From Sulfurimonas sp. SAG-AH-194-C21 (GTDB lineage Bacteria > Campylobacterota > Campylobacteria > Campylobacterales > Sulfurimonadaceae), in NCBI RefSeq assembly GCF_029215985.1, contig NZ_JAEMVC010000004.1:1-64000 (forward strand): a stretch of 64,000 nt of DNA, written 5' to 3'. The notes under the pieces were generated by a model that saw nothing but the letters and a program-made list of their open reading frames with translations, was not told where the DNA came from and did not search any database. This document shows, in pieces, positions 12,499 to 22,583 of this stretch (positions within the stretch are counted from its first letter, which is position 1; each line of letters starts with the position of its first letter). Made by a program: the position numbers and the translations under genes.

Positions 12499-13767
12499 TT
12501 AGAATTTATACGATAGTTGTGCCCAAGCAACTTGTTTATCATTTTGTGATGCAGTAAAACCATTTGTTGTATCACCTTTTGAAAAACTAGCATATTTAAT
12601 AAGTCCAGTAAGACCATTTACTCCAGGAATCTTATTAACATATACAAAGTCGATTTCACTACCTAAGTTGTCAGAGTTATTTCCAGTTGTTGTATCAGCT
12701 GTAAAGTTATGGTAAACCGCAAGGATTTTTCCAAAACTTTTTGTCTTATAACCTATACGTGCATTTGCATCTTTTAAACCGCTTGTAGGTAAACCAGCTA
12801 CATAAAATACATCAGCCCAACCATTGAACTTATGGTTAGTACCTAAAGCAGGATTAAACGCTGTTTTTCCAACACTATTCGTTCCACTAAGAACTTCGTA
12901 GTTAACACCCACTAAAAATCCAGATATATTTGCACCAAAGTCAAGGTTATAGTATGTTGCATCAGCTTTTACATTTGTTTGACTCGCTGCGTTACCATAC
13001 TCCATACTTGCATCACTTTGCATCGCATATTCTGCTCTATATTTTAGTTTTGCACCAGCATCTATTTTACCAGTCAGGGCAATACCAATTGTATCGCTGA
13101 TTGAAGCTAACATATAGTCATAAGCAGTGATATTTAAAGCATCAGACACCTTATATTTAGCATGAAGTAAAATAGAGTTTGTTTCAGTTGTTGTAACACC
13201 TGTTACACCTGCATATCCATATACATAAGCGCCAAGTAGTTCTAAGTTTTCTACATCTTTATTTAAAACATATGCGGTATCGTATGAACGCTCAGTCTGT
13301 CTCCATCCAACAGTACCGATAAAACGTTGGTTATCGAGATTTAACTGTGAACGGCCAGCATGAAATGCTGTCTTACCCATTTTATAGTCAATAGAAGCTT
13401 CTGAAAGCATCGCTTGTTGTTTATCTGCGATAATATCATATTGCTTAGCATTACTATCATAGTTTAAATTACCAGGTGAACTATAGTTTGTGTAACCAAA
13501 GTTATTTATACTTTGAAGACCGATAGTTGCACTTAAGTTTTCTACTTCAAAAAGACCAGCTGTCACTGCTAAATGTGTACGATTTGTAAATGAAATAGCT
13601 CTAGTAGTTGCACTTTTGTCAACATTAGCCATCTCGTATCGTGGACGAAGTTCGCCTTTTATTTTTATATCATTAAATATATTAAGTCCGCTGTCTGAGG
13701 CACTAGCCGTACTTAAAAGACCTAGAGTAGCACTCAATAGTGCAGATGATAAGATAATCTTTTTCAT
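12499..13767 (-). CDS. Outer-membrane porin (Campylobacterota OprD-like / major outer membrane type)
   Basis: The 422-aa protein has a cleavable signal peptide (MKKIILSSALLSATLGLLSTASAS). The rest is rich in alternating hydrophobic/polar strands with Gly, Ser, Thr and Asn, and it ends in a C-terminal Phe (AQLSYKF), the usual beta-barrel assembly signal. It probably allows small solutes through the outer membrane. It is transcribed divergently from napA, so it could supply nitrate to the periplasm, though sequence alone does not give specificity. An AAGGAAG ribosome site lies just before the ATG. Confidence 0.82.
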   Translation of the reverse strand: MKKIILSSALLSATLGLLSTASASDSGLNIFNDIKIKGELRPRYEMANVDKSATTRAISFTNRTHLAVTAGLFEVENLSATIGLQSINNFGYTNYSSPGNLNYDSNAKQYDIIADKQQAMLSEASIDYKMGKTAFHAGRSQLNLDNQRFIGTVGWRQTERSYDTAYVLNKDVENLELLGAYVYGYAGVTGVTTTETNSILLHAKYKVSDALNITAYDYMLASISDTIGIALTGKIDAGAKLKYRAEYAMQSDASMEYGNAASQTNVKADATYYNLDFGANISGFLVGVNYEVLSGTNSVGKTAFNPALGTNHKFNGWADVFYVAGLPTSGLKDANARIGYKTKSFGKILAVYHNFTADTTTGNNSDNLGSEIDFVYVNKIPGVNGLTGLIKYASFSKGDTTNGFTASQNDKQVAWAQLSYKF

Positions 13768-13886
13768 TTTTCTTCCTTATAATTAAAATAACATTACTAT
13801 TATTCACCGATTATGCTTAAAAAATACTTAATTTAAAATATTAATATAAAATTATGAAAAAGTTTGTAAAATAAGAAAAAAAGTGC

Positions 13887-13892
13887 TATAGT
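13887..13892 (+). promoter_or_regulatory. Putative -10 element of the nap operon
   Basis: TATAGT, 30 nt upstream of the napA start at 13922, with AGGAG at 13912-13916 as ribosome site. No convincing Crp/Fnr-type palindrome was found at the expected upstream distance. Confidence 0.4.
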
Positions 13893-13921
13893 TGTTTATA
13901 ACTTTTATTACAGGAGATAAT

Positions 13922-16750
13922 ATGTCACTATCAAGAAGAGAGTTTTTAAAGAGTTCAGCGGCGGCTTCGGCTGCAGCTGCTATCGGTATGTCTGTTCCTT
14001 CAGATATGCAAGCTGCTGCAGATAAGGCAGAAACTAGTTGGCGATGGGATAAGGCTGCTTGTCGTTTTTGTGGTACTGGTTGTGGAATTATGATGGCAAC
14101 AAGTGGAGAAGGACTTGAGCGAAAAATCGTTGCAGTTAAGGGAGATCCTGCTGCACCTGTTAATCGTGGTCTTAATTGTATTAAGGGTTATTTTAATGCC
14201 AAAATCATGTATGGTGCGGATAGATTAAAACAACCACTACTGCGTGTAGATAAAGATGGTAAGTTTGATAAACATGGAAAATTTGCTCCAGTATCGTGGA
14301 AGAGAGCTTTTGATGAGATGGAAATTCATACAAAAAAAGCACTAAAACATGGTGGTCCTGAAGCCGTTGCTGTTTTTGCCTCTGGTCAATATACTGTTAT
14401 GGAAGGGTATGCTGCACAAAAGATGATGAAGGGTGGTTTTCGCTCAAATGCGATAGACCCAAATGCTCGCCATTGTATGGCTTCTGCAGTTGTCGGTTTT
14501 TATCAAACTTTTGGTATTGATGAGCCATCTGGATGTTATGATGATATAGAGATTACAGATACTGTAATATCATGGGGATCAAATATGGCAGAGATGCACC
14601 CTATACTTTGGTCGAGAGTAACTGATAGAAAACTTTCAGATCCAGACCGTGTAAAAGTTGTATCTATCCAAACTTATACACATCGTACATCTGATTTAGC
14701 AGATGTAGAGATAATTTTTACTCCAAATACAGATACAGCTCTATGGAACTATATAGCAAGAGAGATTGTTTATAATCATCCAGAGTCTATAGAGTGGGAG
14801 TTTATTCGTAAGCACATTATATTTGCTGCGGGTCCTGTAAACCTTGGTTATGGAATGCGTCGCTCAGATGATAAGTCCATTAAAGAAGGAAAGTACACAG
14901 ACCTTGAGATGCAGACTATTTCAAAAGAGATGTCAAAAGTTGTCTCAGCTTCTGAGGGTCCTGCGTTAGAGCCATTTGGTTATAAAGAGGGTGACACTAT
15001 GGTAAATAATGGTGGAACACTAGGACACTGGGAGATTTCATTTGAAGAGTATAAGCGCTCACTTGAGCCTTACACTTTAAGTTATACAGCGAAGTTATGT
15101 AAGGGTGATCCTGATGAAAAATTAAGAGATTTTAAGAAAAAGTTAAAATATCTTGCTGGACTATATATAGAAGAAGGTCGAAAAGTAGTATCTTTTTGGA
15201 CTATGGGAATGAATCAGCATACTCGTGGAACATGGGACAATACTTTAGCATACAATGTTCACTTCTTACTAGACAAACAAGCAAGACCAGGTTCTGGAGC
15301 ATTCTCTCTTACTGGGCAACCATCAGCTTGTGGAACTGCAAGAGAAGTTGGTACATTTACACATAGACTTCCAGCTGATATGATGGTGAAAAATCCAAAG
15401 CATAGAGAAATAGTAGAAGATAAATGGAAAGTACCACATGGTACATTAAATGGAGTTGGTAAACAGCATATCATGCAGATACATCGTGATATTGAAGATG
15501 GTCTTGTGAAGTTTGCTTGGGTAAATGTTTGTAACCCTTACCAAGATTCAGCAAGTGCATCTCACTGGATAAAAGCAGCTAGAGAGATGGATAACTTTAT
15601 CGTAACATCTGATGGGTATCCAGGTATCTCAGCTAAAGTTTCTGACCTGATTTTACCATCTGCAATGATGTATGAAAAGTGGGGAGCATATGGAAATGCT
15701 GAACGCAGAACACAACACTGGAGACAACAAGTCATACCAGTAGGTGATGCAATGAGTGATATTTGGCAGTGGTATGAGTTCTCAAAACGCTTTACTGTTG
15801 ATGACTTATGGGGAGGTTACCAACCCTCAGGGCCGAGAAAAATACCTTTAAAAGATGTAAGGGCTGAAGCACGAGACATGGGGTATACGGGTGATACAAC
15901 AATGTTTGAAATCCTCTTTAACAATGAGGATGCAAAATCTTACAAACTTGACCAAAATGACCCTATACAAAAAGGTTATGACAATACTGATGGTTATGGA
16001 GATTCACGTAATGTTCGTGGAGAAGATGGAGAAGTGTTTAAAGGTTACGGTTACCATGTAAATAAATATCTCTTCGAAGAGTATGCTGCGTTTGGACGTG
16101 GACATGGTCATGATTTAGCACCTTTTGATGTTTATCATAAAGTACGTGGTCTGAAATGGCCTGTTGTAGATGGGAAAGAGACACAGTGGCGTTTTAATGC
16201 AAAGTATGATCCGTATGCAGCAGCACAGACGATGAAGAGTGGAAATCCTTTTGCTTTTTATGGAACACTTGCTAAAGCATTGCAGTCAGGTACACTAGAA
16301 GGTAAAGATAAAGACTCTAAAAAAGTACCACTTCCAAACAAGGCAAAAATATTTGCTCGTCCATATATGGATCCACCAGAAATGCCAGATAAAGAATATG
16401 ACACTTGGTTAAGTACAGGTCGTGTTCTAGAGCACTGGCACTCGGGGACTATGACTATGCGTGTTCCTGAACTGTACCGTGCTGTTCCTGAAGCACTCTG
16501 TTATATGAATCCACAAGATGCAAAAGAAAAAGGTCTCAAACAAGGTGGTCTTTGTTGGATTGAGTCACGTCGTGGAAAAGTTAAGGCTCGTGTTGAAACG
16601 CGAGGTAGAAACAGACCTGCTCGTGGACTTGTTTTTGTACCATGGTTTGATGAAAAAGTATTTATCAACAAAGTCTGTTTAGATGCGACATGTCCAATGT
16701 CTAAACAAGGTGACTTCAAAAAATGTGCAGTAAAAATATACAAAGCATAA
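13922..16750 (+). CDS. napA: Periplasmic nitrate reductase catalytic subunit
   Basis: It reduces nitrate to nitrite in the periplasm using bis-MGD molybdenum and one [4Fe-4S] cluster. A twin-arginine signal (SRREFLKSS) starts the 942-aa protein. The cluster cysteines are C47, C50, C54 and C86, and the Mo-ligating Cys is C185 in ARHCMASAV. The length agrees with the long Campylobacterota NapA form. The frame extends ten codons upstream, but the ATG at 13922 has a GGAG ribosome site and places the Tat motif at the N-terminus. It is the first gene of napAGHBFLD. The absence of napC and the presence of napGH is typical of this phylum. Confidence 0.96.
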   Translation: MSLSRREFLKSSAAASAAAAIGMSVPSDMQAAADKAETSWRWDKAACRFCGTGCGIMMATSGEGLERKIVAVKGDPAAPVNRGLNCIKGYFNAKIMYGADRLKQPLLRVDKDGKFDKHGKFAPVSWKRAFDEMEIHTKKALKHGGPEAVAVFASGQYTVMEGYAAQKMMKGGFRSNAIDPNARHCMASAVVGFYQTFGIDEPSGCYDDIEITDTVISWGSNMAEMHPILWSRVTDRKLSDPDRVKVVSIQTYTHRTSDLADVEIIFTPNTDTALWNYIAREIVYNHPESIEWEFIRKHIIFAAGPVNLGYGMRRSDDKSIKEGKYTDLEMQTISKEMSKVVSASEGPALEPFGYKEGDTMVNNGGTLGHWEISFEEYKRSLEPYTLSYTAKLCKGDPDEKLRDFKKKLKYLAGLYIEEGRKVVSFWTMGMNQHTRGTWDNTLAYNVHFLLDKQARPGSGAFSLTGQPSACGTAREVGTFTHRLPADMMVKNPKHREIVEDKWKVPHGTLNGVGKQHIMQIHRDIEDGLVKFAWVNVCNPYQDSASASHWIKAAREMDNFIVTSDGYPGISAKVSDLILPSAMMYEKWGAYGNAERRTQHWRQQVIPVGDAMSDIWQWYEFSKRFTVDDLWGGYQPSGPRKIPLKDVRAEARDMGYTGDTTMFEILFNNEDAKSYKLDQNDPIQKGYDNTDGYGDSRNVRGEDGEVFKGYGYHVNKYLFEEYAAFGRGHGHDLAPFDVYHKVRGLKWPVVDGKETQWRFNAKYDPYAAAQTMKSGNPFAFYGTLAKALQSGTLEGKDKDSKKVPLPNKAKIFARPYMDPPEMPDKEYDTWLSTGRVLEHWHSGTMTMRVPELYRAVPEALCYMNPQDAKEKGLKQGGLCWIESRRGKVKARVETRGRNRPARGLVFVPWFDEKVFINKVCLDATCPMSKQGDFKKCAVKIYKA

Positions 16751-16761
16751 AGAAGTAAAAG

Positions 16762-17550
16762 ATGGCTAAAGTAGATATGAGCGATAGACGAAAATTTCTT
16801 TTAAGCATGGCAAGGTCTGTTGGTCTTGCTGGTATTGGAGCTCTTGTATGGAGCTCAGTTCTAGAAGAATCAGTTCATGCCTCACTACTTTTACGCCCAC
16901 CTGGAGCATTAAAAGAGGAAGACTTTTTAAAGAGTTGTATTAAATGTGGTTTATGTGTATCAGCGTGTCCATACGATACTCTTAAACTAGCAGCCCCAGG
17001 AGATAAGAAACCTATGGGAACACCATTTTTTGATGCAAGAGAGATACCTTGTTATATGTGCGAAGATATACCTTGTGTTCCAGTTTGTCCGACTGGAGCA
17101 TTAGATGAGTCTAGTGTAAGCAGTGATGGTGAACTAGACATTAATCTTGCTCAAATGGGTGTAGCTGTTGTTGATCCTTATGCATGCATCGCTTTTTGGG
17201 GAATTCAATGTGATGCTTGTTATCGAGCATGTCCTTTACTTGATCAAGCTATTGTTTTAGAGTATGGTAGAAATGAGAGAACGGGTAAGCATGCATTTTT
17301 AAAACCAGTGGTTGTTCCTGATGTATGTACGGGTTGTGGTATGTGTGAACATGCTTGTATAACGGAGAAGGCATCGATTACTATTTTACCTAGAGAAGTT
17401 GTGATGGGAAGAGCTGGTGATCATTATGTTAAAGGTTGGGATAAGCAAGACCAAGAGAGAGTAAAAAATGCTAAGGCAAAGATTACGACAACTGAGATAA
17501 GTTCTAAAAGTGCAATAGATAGTCTCAATGATGAGAGTGGACTCTATTAA
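16762..17550 (+). CDS. napG: Nap periplasmic ferredoxin-type protein NapG
   Basis: The 262-aa Tat-exported protein (SDRRKFLLSMARSVGLAG) has four CxxCxxCxxxC-type [4Fe-4S] sets, at about residues 57-68, 95-110, 150-160 and 193-205. In the known pathway NapG sits on the periplasmic side and passes electrons from membrane-bound NapH towards NapB/NapA. It lies 11 nt after napA and its TAA shares one base with the napH ATG (TAATG), indicating translational coupling. Confidence 0.93.
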   Translation: MAKVDMSDRRKFLLSMARSVGLAGIGALVWSSVLEESVHASLLLRPPGALKEEDFLKSCIKCGLCVSACPYDTLKLAAPGDKKPMGTPFFDAREIPCYMCEDIPCVPVCPTGALDESSVSSDGELDINLAQMGVAVVDPYACIAFWGIQCDACYRACPLLDQAIVLEYGRNERTGKHAFLKPVVVPDVCTGCGMCEHACITEKASITILPREVVMGRAGDHYVKGWDKQDQERVKNAKAKITTTEISSKSAIDSLNDESGLY

Positions 17551-18350
17551 TGAGATACTTAATTAGTAGAAGAGTTACTCAAATTGTAATCATGGGGCTT
17601 TATATAGTAGCCCATCTTTATGGCATTAAAATGTTAGAGGGTAATTTAAGTTCATCTATCGCTTTTAAAACGATTCCACTAAGTGATCCATTTGCAGTAC
17701 TACAAATGTTTTTTGCAGGCTCAATAATTACTATGGATATTTTTATAGGTGCTTTAATCATAACAATATTTTATGGATTAGTTGGTGGACGAATGTTCTG
17801 TTCATGGGTCTGTCCTGTAAATATTGTAACAGATGCAGCAAATTTATTAAGACGAAAACTAGGTATATCTGCGATACAAAAACGTATTTATATGAGTAGA
17901 AATATTCGTTACTGGGTTTTGGGTTTGAGTTTAGTCTTATCTTTTTTGATGGGACTCACGGCGTTTGAACTAATAAGCCCAATATCTATACTTCATAGAG
18001 GTCTGATATTTGGAATGGGATTTGGGTTTAGTGTAGTACTCATTATCTTTTTCTTTGATCTTTTAGTACATGAGAATGGATGGTGTGGTTATGTATGTCC
18101 TTTAGGTGCTTTTTACTCCATAGTAGGAAAATATTCTTTAGTGAGAGTCACTCATGATGCACAGAAATGTACAGAGTGTATGATGTGTAAAGAAGTTTGT
18201 CCTGAAAAAGAGGTACTGTTTATGGTAGGGAAGTCTTCACAAACAGTTAAAATGGGTGCATGTACAAATTGTGCTCGATGTATTGAAGTGTGTGGAGATG
18301 ATGCTTTAAACTTTTCAATACGAAGTTATATTAATCAAAATAGGAGTTAG
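17550..18350 (+). CDS. napH: Nap membrane quinol-oxidising protein NapH
   Basis: This 266-aa integral membrane iron-sulfur protein has four or five hydrophobic segments (about residues 12-30, 65-87, 122-142, 148-172). Two cytoplasmic CxxxCP motifs (CSWVCPVN near 91 and CGYVCPLG near 180) flank the membrane core, as in the NapH/NosR-like polyferredoxin family. Two [4Fe-4S] sets follow near 207-218 and 239-251. It is the predicted menaquinol oxidase of Nap in organisms lacking NapC. It overlaps napG by one base and is 2 nt before napB. Confidence 0.93.
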   Translation: MRYLISRRVTQIVIMGLYIVAHLYGIKMLEGNLSSSIAFKTIPLSDPFAVLQMFFAGSIITMDIFIGALIITIFYGLVGGRMFCSWVCPVNIVTDAANLLRRKLGISAIQKRIYMSRNIRYWVLGLSLVLSFLMGLTAFELISPISILHRGLIFGMGFGFSVVLIIFFFDLLVHENGWCGYVCPLGAFYSIVGKYSLVRVTHDAQKCTECMMCKEVCPEKEVLFMVGKSSQTVKMGACTNCARCIEVCGDDALNFSIRSYINQNRS

Positions 18351-18352
18351 AT

Positions 18353-19063
18353 ATGAAAATAGTAAATAAAATAACACTTGGTTTAGCAACTGCGACACTA
18401 CTACTAGTAGGGTGTGGTAATCAAGCTACTCCATCAAGTCAGGCTCATGAAGAAAAAGCGGTAGCAAGTATTTCTGAGACCTCACTGGGGTTAAGAAAAA
18501 CAGATATATATGCTGAAGATGATACTATGTCTGCTAAAACAGAGTATAGAAGTGCGCAAGCAGGTGAGAGTACAAGGATAAAGAGAGCATATCAAGATGC
18601 ACCTCCTATGATTCCTCATGATGTTACAGACTTTTTACCAATCACACGGGAGAATAACTCTTGTGTAAGCTGTCATGCACCAGATATAGCACCAGCAATG
18701 GGTGCAACACCGATTCCTGCATCACACTTTTTAGATATGCGACCTCGTCATACTTGTGATGGTGTAAAATTTAAGAAGTCTATTGACAATATGAAAAATG
18801 AAACAGATATTAAACGTTTAACACATCTTAATCAAGCACGTTATAACTGTTCTCAATGTCATGCTCCTCAGTCACAAGGTAATTTAAGTGTAGAAAATCT
18901 GTTTGAAGCAAATTTCACTAAAAAAGGTGGAGAGTTTAAATCTAGTTGGGATGAAGTTATGTTAGATGACTTGGATACTGTTGGTGTTGATTCTCGTATT
19001 ACTGCAGATGATTTAGATAACTCTGACTCAGCTGCAGGGCATTTAAATAAAACTAAACACTAA
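18353..19063 (+). CDS. napB: Nap dihaem c-type cytochrome NapB, apparent lipoprotein form
   Basis: NapB is the direct electron donor to NapA. The family hallmark AYQDAPPMIPHDV (residues 79-91) precedes two haem sites, CVSCH (104-108) and CSQCH (166-170). At 236 aa it is longer than usual (about 150-180). Its N-terminus ends in LLLVGC with Cys21, a good lipobox, so it is probably membrane tethered, and about 60 extra residues follow the second haem. The extra N-terminal 60 residues are low complexity and polar. It lies 2 nt after napH and 2 nt before napF. Confidence 0.92.
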   Translation: MKIVNKITLGLATATLLLVGCGNQATPSSQAHEEKAVASISETSLGLRKTDIYAEDDTMSAKTEYRSAQAGESTRIKRAYQDAPPMIPHDVTDFLPITRENNSCVSCHAPDIAPAMGATPIPASHFLDMRPRHTCDGVKFKKSIDNMKNETDIKRLTHLNQARYNCSQCHAPQSQGNLSVENLFEANFTKKGGEFKSSWDEVMLDDLDTVGVDSRITADDLDNSDSAAGHLNKTKH

Positions 19064-19065
19064 GT

Positions 19066-19560
19066 ATGAATAGACGAGAACTTTTTGGTTCGCTGACATC
19101 TGGGCTTAAGAATGATAAGCCTCATAAGTCAGCTGAGGTCTTAAGACCTCCTTACAATAAAGATGACTCATTATTTCTACAAGAGTGTCATAAGTGTGAA
19201 GCAAAATGTGCAGATATTTGTGAAGAAAATATCATAAAAATTGCAGAGGATGCTACTCCTTATCTCTCTTTTGATATGAGTGGGTGTACCTTTTGTGATG
19301 AGTGTGCATCTGTATGTGAATTTGGTGTTTTAGAGCTTGAAAATAGAGATAATATTAATGCAAATATAGACATATCAGTATCGGCATGTATCTCATGGCA
19401 TGATGTGATGTGCTTTTCTTGTAAAGATCCATGTTTAGAAAATGCTATAGTATTTCAGGGATTATTTAAACCTGTAATAGATATGAGTAAATGTACAGCA
19501 TGTGGTTTTTGCATTAGTCGCTGTCCTGTCAGTGCCATTGAAGTGGAGTTTAAACAGTGA
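19066..19560 (+). CDS. napF: Nap ferredoxin-type protein NapF
   Basis: This 164-aa cytoplasmic-type protein has three cysteine clusters. The first is CHKCEAKCADIC near residue 42, the second CTFCDECASVC near 74 and the third CTACGFCISRCP near 145, with an extra CFSCKDPC near 124. NapF is believed to assist NapA maturation or iron-sulfur loading before export. MNRRELFGSL at the N-terminus resembles a Tat motif remnant, as in other NapF proteins. Its TGA overlaps the GTG start of napL. Confidence 0.88.
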   Translation: MNRRELFGSLTSGLKNDKPHKSAEVLRPPYNKDDSLFLQECHKCEAKCADICEENIIKIAEDATPYLSFDMSGCTFCDECASVCEFGVLELENRDNINANIDISVSACISWHDVMCFSCKDPCLENAIVFQGLFKPVIDMSKCTACGFCISRCPVSAIEVEFKQ

Positions 19561-20507
19561 AAATAATTTTAATACTTCTTAGTAGTCTGCTGACTCTCAT
19601 GGCATTAGAGTACAATAAAGCACTCTATAGTTATGAATCTAGTGGTTCAGTTTCAGATATGGTCTTAGATAAAGAGAGTTTGTATGTGGCTACAAATAGT
19701 GGGTGTGTAGATATTTTTAGCATTAGATCAAAACATATGCTAAATCAGATCTGTGTTGAGAAGATAAAAGACTTTATGGCAAAGCAGAGTAACTCTAAAG
19801 TTTACTCTATTGATGTTATAGGTGCAAAAATAGCAATTTTATCTCAAGCAACTAAAGGCTTTAGCCGAGTACATACATATGTAGATGAAAAATTGCAACT
19901 TCTTATTTCTAATGCAGATGAACTCTGTATTATAAAGTTACGCTTTTTAAATGCAAATACACTACTCTTAGGCTTATTGGGCAGTGAGATAATCTCATAC
20001 GATATCGCTAAGAAAAAGATAAACTACAGAGCTAAAGTCTCTCTCTCAAAGTTTTCAGACTTTGCATTAAGTGAAGATAAAAAAAGAGTTGTTGTGGCTG
20101 ACGAGAGTGGTGATTTGAAAATACTAAGTACTAAAGATGGAACTTTAGAAGAGACATTAAGTGGAAAAAACTTAGATAATGTTTTTCAAGTTGATTATAA
20201 AAATGGTATCATAGCTACGGCTGGAAAAGATAGAAGAGTTGTTGTTTATGATATAAATAACTTTTCTGCTTACTATAAAAGTGCTCCATTTTTCATCTAT
20301 AGTGTCGGATTGTCTCCAAGTGGAAATAGAGTTGCCTATGCAAGTGATGAAAATAATAATGTTACTCTTTTTGAGAGTAAGAGTAAAAAAGTCTTAGCTA
20401 AGTTTGGTGGAAATAAAATGACTTTAACAAAGATACTTTTTTTAAATGAAGATGAATTTTTTGTTTCAAGTGATGATAAAGTTATTAATTTTTATAGATT
20501 AAAATAA
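19557..20507 (+). CDS. napL: Nap accessory beta-propeller protein NapL
   Basis: NapL is found in Campylobacterota nap operons and affects NapA maturation, although its exact role is unsettled. The 316-aa protein has a short signal peptide (MKIILILLSSLLTLMALE) and WD40-like repeats, visible as recurrent VxVAD-SGDLKIL and IATAGKDRRVVVYD blocks, suggesting a periplasmic beta-propeller. Translation starts at a GTG overlapping the napF stop (GTGA). Position between napF and napD supports the assignment. Confidence 0.85.
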   Translation: MKIILILLSSLLTLMALEYNKALYSYESSGSVSDMVLDKESLYVATNSGCVDIFSIRSKHMLNQICVEKIKDFMAKQSNSKVYSIDVIGAKIAILSQATKGFSRVHTYVDEKLQLLISNADELCIIKLRFLNANTLLLGLLGSEIISYDIAKKKINYRAKVSLSKFSDFALSEDKKRVVVADESGDLKILSTKDGTLEETLSGKNLDNVFQVDYKNGIIATAGKDRRVVVYDINNFSAYYKSAPFFIYSVGLSPSGNRVAYASDENNNVTLFESKSKKVLAKFGGNKMTLTKILFLNEDEFFVSSDDKVINFYRLK

Positions 20508-20534
20508 TGATAAAATACAGAAGAAGGATAGATA

Positions 20535-20927
20535 ATGAATATATCAAGTATAGTAGTAAAAACACTACCAAAGTTTTTAGATGAGGTTGTACAAAGTCTC
20601 AAAGATTGTGAAGCATGTGACTACCATATGCATGATGAACAGGGAAGAATCATCATAACTATTGAGGGTGATGGTGTCTCCCAAGAGCTGAAAAAGATGA
20701 CGGTTATAGAAGCAATCCCACATGTGATTTCAGCAGATATGCAGATGGCATATAGTGAAGATGAACTTGATGCACATATGGAAGTACTTAATAATGCAGA
20801 TGTAGTTCCTAAAATGCTTTATGATGATGACTTGAAACCTGAAGATATTATCTATAATGGTGATTTAAAGAAAAAAGATTTAGAAGGTTTTGCAAGAACT
20901 TTCGATGATACAAAGAAGAGAATATGA
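20535..20927 (+). CDS. napD: Nap Tat-signal chaperone NapD
   Basis: NapD binds the NapA signal peptide and prevents premature export. The first 80 residues follow the NapD pattern (NISSIVVKTLP at the start, an acidic middle, then VIEAIPHVISADMQMAYSEDE). At 130 aa it is longer than the usual 90-115, the extra being an acidic tail (about 100-130). AAGGA lies 7 nt before the ATG. Its stop overlaps the next gene by 4 bp (ATGA). Confidence 0.88.
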   Translation: MNISSIVVKTLPKFLDEVVQSLKDCEACDYHMHDEQGRIIITIEGDGVSQELKKMTVIEAIPHVISADMQMAYSEDELDAHMEVLNNADVVPKMLYDDDLKPEDIIYNGDLKKKDLEGFARTFDDTKKRI

Positions 20928-21208
20928 GTGTAGTGTTTGAAGCTACAATAAAAGTCAATATTGATAAGAAAAATTGGCATATAGAGCTTAGAGATACAGT
21001 TGACGATAGAATGGTAAAATGTTTAACTTTTGAGCTTTTTGAAGAAAAGCTTGAAGAGTTAGGTCAAGATTATGGTGGAAATATTGATGAGGTTAGATGG
21101 ATGAAAGATGAGGATGTTTCACCTCATATGATGGATGAGCTTAGAATGAAGATGGCAGAAGCAAAAGCGAGAATAGAAGAGAGTACAGGTGAGGCTATAG
21201 AGACTTAA
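20924..21208 (+). CDS. Small conserved-looking protein at the end of the nap operon, function unknown
   Basis: I do not recognise this 94-aa protein. It has no cysteine, signal peptide or membrane helix. It reads as a short beta-rich N-terminus (VVFEATIKVNIDKKNWHIEL) followed by charged helices rich in Glu, Asp and Met. Start and napD stop overlap as ATGA, so it is translated with the nap proteins and was probably selected as part of the pathway, for instance as a second chaperone. Its TAA sits inside the TTAA that also forms the stop of the convergent narK gene. Confidence 0.72.
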   Translation: MSVVFEATIKVNIDKKNWHIELRDTVDDRMVKCLTFELFEEKLEELGQDYGGNIDEVRWMKDEDVSPHMMDELRMKMAEAKARIEESTGEAIET

Positions 21209-22485
21209 ATCCTTCCACCTGAAGCAACACCCCAAGTAGTTCTCCATCTTGTTTTTACCAAACTTAAACCTGCAATAGCGATGATGGTAACAGCTGCAAA
21301 AATTAAAAATCCAATCATATAACCATCAAAAGTACCCTTTGACCAACCAAGTGTTTTAATAAGTGCTGTTCCACCTAAACCACCAGCGGCTCCAATAATA
21401 CCTACCATTATCCCTATATCTTTAGCAAAACGCTGAGGGACTAGTTGAAAAACTGCTCCATTTGCCATCCCAAGATTAGCCATAGTAATGAAAAAAACTA
21501 AAATGACTAGAGGAAAAGGAAGCGCAACCGTAGCGTTTAGAATAACCATGACAGTAACTATACTAAAGAAAAAGTATAAGGCTTTTATACCACCTATTTT
21601 ATCTGCGATACTTCCACCAATTGGACGAAGAATAGTACCTGCAAATATAAACAGAGCTCCAAAATACCCTGCCATAACTTTAATGTTATCTTCGGCTAAC
21701 CATTCTAAACCTAATGCAGCTATTTCATCTGGATAGGTGTCTGTTAGGTACATTTTTAAAAAGACACCAAAACCTACAAATCCTCCAAAACTAATGGCAT
21801 AAAAAAGGTTAAACCACCATGTATCTCTATCTTTTAATAGTTTCCAATAGTCTTTGAGCTTTTTAGGATTTGCTTTGTAAATATTAGCTGGTGCATCTTT
21901 TGCCAAAGTTGCATAAGTGATAAATAAAAGACCTGCAAAACCTGCAGCGATTAAAAAAACTATTGTCCATCCATAATATTGCGCAATTTTTGGAGCGAAT
22001 ATAAAACCCATAGCTGCACCAAAATAAGCAGACCCAGCAATACCTAAAACAAGACCTTGAAGCTTTGGTGGATACCATTGACCCGCTTGAGGAAGTGCAA
22101 CAGCGAAAGAAGCACCAGCAAAACCAAGTGTGAGTGCTACACCTAAGAGTTGATTATATGTAATAGACTCACCCAAAGAGTAGACTAAAAGAAGTGCTAA
22201 TATAACTAAAAATTGTGAAACAAGAGCTGTTTTCTTTGCACCAAATTTATCAACACTAAACCCGAGTACAATACGAAGTAGAGCACCTGATAGAATTGGG
22301 AGAGAGAGGAGTGTTGCTTTTTGGCTTGTAGAGATTATAAAACCATTTTGTGCAAATGATTCAAATATTTCTGATGAAAGTGGACCCATAAGTGTCCAAA
22401 TCATAAAACTTAAATCAAAATATATAAAGGCTGAAAAAAGTGTCGGTGTATGACCTTGCCCTTTGAGTTTGCTAAATAGTGCCAT
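21205..22485 (-). CDS. NarK/NasA-type nitrate/nitrite MFS transporter
   Basis: The 426-aa protein has about 12 hydrophobic helices and family signatures. These are the GFSVDKFGAKKT loop after helix 2, the glycine-rich GFAGASFAVALPQAGQWYPPK helix 5 region (NarK nitrate signature) and a glycine-rich partner in helix 11 (GIIGAAGGLGG). It would bring nitrate into, or exchange nitrite across, the inner membrane. Cytoplasmic uptake is needed by the NasC/NarB-like enzyme encoded further on, whereas Nap does not need it. The stop overlaps the convergent 94-aa gene by 4 bp. Confidence 0.86.
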   Translation of the reverse strand: MALFSKLKGQGHTPTLFSAFIYFDLSFMIWTLMGPLSSEIFESFAQNGFIISTSQKATLLSLPILSGALLRIVLGFSVDKFGAKKTALVSQFLVILALLLVYSLGESITYNQLLGVALTLGFAGASFAVALPQAGQWYPPKLQGLVLGIAGSAYFGAAMGFIFAPKIAQYYGWTIVFLIAAGFAGLLFITYATLAKDAPANIYKANPKKLKDYWKLLKDRDTWWFNLFYAISFGGFVGFGVFLKMYLTDTYPDEIAALGLEWLAEDNIKVMAGYFGALFIFAGTILRPIGGSIADKIGGIKALYFFFSIVTVMVILNATVALPFPLVILVFFITMANLGMANGAVFQLVPQRFAKDIGIMVGIIGAAGGLGGTALIKTLGWSKGTFDGYMIGFLIFAAVTIIAIAGLSLVKTRWRTTWGVASGGRI

Positions 22486-22514
22486 AAAAATTCCTAAAAG
22501 TAATGTATGGCGAA

Positions 22515-22520
22515 ATTATA
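22515..22520 (-). promoter_or_regulatory. Putative -10 element for the narK-type gene
   Basis: TATAAT on the minus strand about 30 nt before the ATG at 22485. AGGA lies 6-10 nt before the start. A second TATAAT on the minus strand overlaps 22528-22533. The 98-nt gap to norQ allows an independent promoter. Confidence 0.45.
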
Positions 22521-22583
22521 ATAGTAATTATAATATAACTGTATATATTTATGATGAACTTTTAATCAATTCTACGATATATT

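Noticed and set aside
13768..13921. Fnr/NssR-type palindrome controlling nap
   Set aside because: No TTGAT-N4-ATCAA or TTAAC-N4-GTTAA match at a plausible position was seen.
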